This document shows positions 6,050-6,363 of a stretch of DNA of 6,363 bases, piece by piece; within the stretch, counting starts at the first letter, position 1, and each line of letters opens with the position of its first letter. A program made the translations under genes and the position numbers. The DNA is taken from NCBI GenBank assembly GCA_021129785.1, contig JAJOKQ010000101.1, forward strand, positions 1-6,363, written 5' to 3'. The stretch is from Clostridiales bacterium (GTDB lineage Bacteria; Bacillota; Clostridia; Peptostreptococcales; NVVX01). Below the pieces are notes generated by a model. It had not been told where the DNA came from. It ran no database searches and saw nothing but the letters and a program-made list of their open reading frames with translations.

Positions 6050-6363
6050 TTAAATATTAACAATCTTGTCTGCCATCGGTGCTCTTAATCTATGCGCAAC
6101 AGGAAACCCCGAGCCAACCAATGGTCTTAAATAGAACTTAAATGCATTCGTGACTCCATTTCCTTTTTCATTAATAAAATTATCTGGCATAAGTTTAGTT
6201 TTTCCGGCTACTTCACTTAAATTTACTAATTCATAATCAACAGAATAAAATCCTGTTCTTTTAATAACAATAGACCCATCAACATTGTTCCAAAGAGCAT
6301 ATTGCGCAGCCTTTTCTCCCACTTCTCTTGCTTCTTGTTGATCTAGATCAGACACTACATCTA
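6050..6363 (-). CDS. 6-phosphofructokinase, long/pyrophosphate-dependent type (C-terminal part only)
   Basis: The frame is open from the right edge to TAA 6052-6050 and gives about 104 C-terminal residues. A GTG at 6355 is internal, because codons for Asp and Val continue upstream in frame with the conserved segment VSDLDQQEAREVG. This segment, then GSIVIKRTG, a Y-x-V-D-Y strand, VAGKTKLMPDNFI, GNGVTNAF and YLRPLVGSG match the C-terminus of the roughly 400-residue pyrophosphate--fructose-6-phosphate 1-phosphotransferase group common in clostridia. It would catalyse the committed step of glycolysis (reversibly if PPi-linked) in the cytoplasm. The residues that decide between ATP and PPi use lie outside the window, so the donor is inferred from overall similarity. 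No terminator is visible in the 20 bp before the alkyltransferase gene, so read-through into it is likely. Confidence 0.85.
   Translation of the reverse strand, partial: DVVSDLDQQEAREVGEKAAQYALWNNVDGSIVIKRTGFYSVDYELVNLSEVAGKTKLMPDNFINEKGNGVTNAFKFYLRPLVGSGFPVAHRLRAPMADKIVNI

Noticed and set aside
1..6363. CRISPR array, insertion sequence, attachment site, tRNA or rRNA
   Set aside because: I saw no regularly spaced repeats, transposase or integrase motifs, terminal repeats or structural RNA sequences. The window is almost fully coding, with conserved housekeeping-type families.

Overview
The window is AT-rich and every gene lies on the minus strand. Strong purine-rich Shine-Dalgarno sites, short gene overlaps and the gene families suggest a low-GC anaerobic Firmicute of the class Clostridia. 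The families are a GlpA-like flavoprotein with a BFD domain, a DUF1667 protein, a long-form phosphofructokinase and an HD-GYP sensor. Genus cannot be assigned from this stretch.

On the minus strand, transcription runs from the right end to the left end. (1) 6050-6363: the C-terminal end of a long-form, probably pyrophosphate-dependent, 6-phosphofructokinase, cut by the window edge. (2) 5469-6029: an O6-alkylguanine-DNA alkyltransferase (Ogt/MGMT type) with an intact PCHRV active site. (3) 3287-5479: a membrane-anchored Cache-HAMP-GAF-HD-GYP sensor whose frame is broken by one in-frame TAA at 5066-5068. Everything else in it, including the HD-GYP catalytic residues, is intact. Genes 1-3 are tightly packed (20 bp gap, then an 11 bp overlap), so they may be co-transcribed.

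(4) 3043-3286: a 244 bp intergenic region with a near-consensus sigma-A promoter (TTTACA, 17 bp, TATAAT) facing left. It is followed by a long imperfect hairpin ending in U6, placed between the promoter and the next gene. This is the layout of a transcription-attenuated leader. (5) 1582-3042, 322-1589 and 1-324: a three-gene operon with 8 bp and 4 bp overlaps. It encodes a GlpA-like FAD dehydrogenase with a C-terminal BFD-type [2Fe-2S] domain, a second FAD/NAD(P)-binding flavoprotein, and a small cysteine-rich DUF1667 protein that runs off the left edge. Together they look like a multi-subunit anaerobic dehydrogenase, most likely for glycerol-3-phosphate, passing electrons between flavins and Fe-S centres.

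The most notable points are the single nonsense codon in an otherwise well-preserved c-di-GMP phosphodiesterase-type gene and the promoter plus terminator-like leader of the glp-like operon. The leader would fit antitermination control, as GlpP exerts on glycerol genes in Bacillus. No clearly new system (CRISPR, mobile element, defence island) is visible. No tRNA or rRNA genes were recognised.
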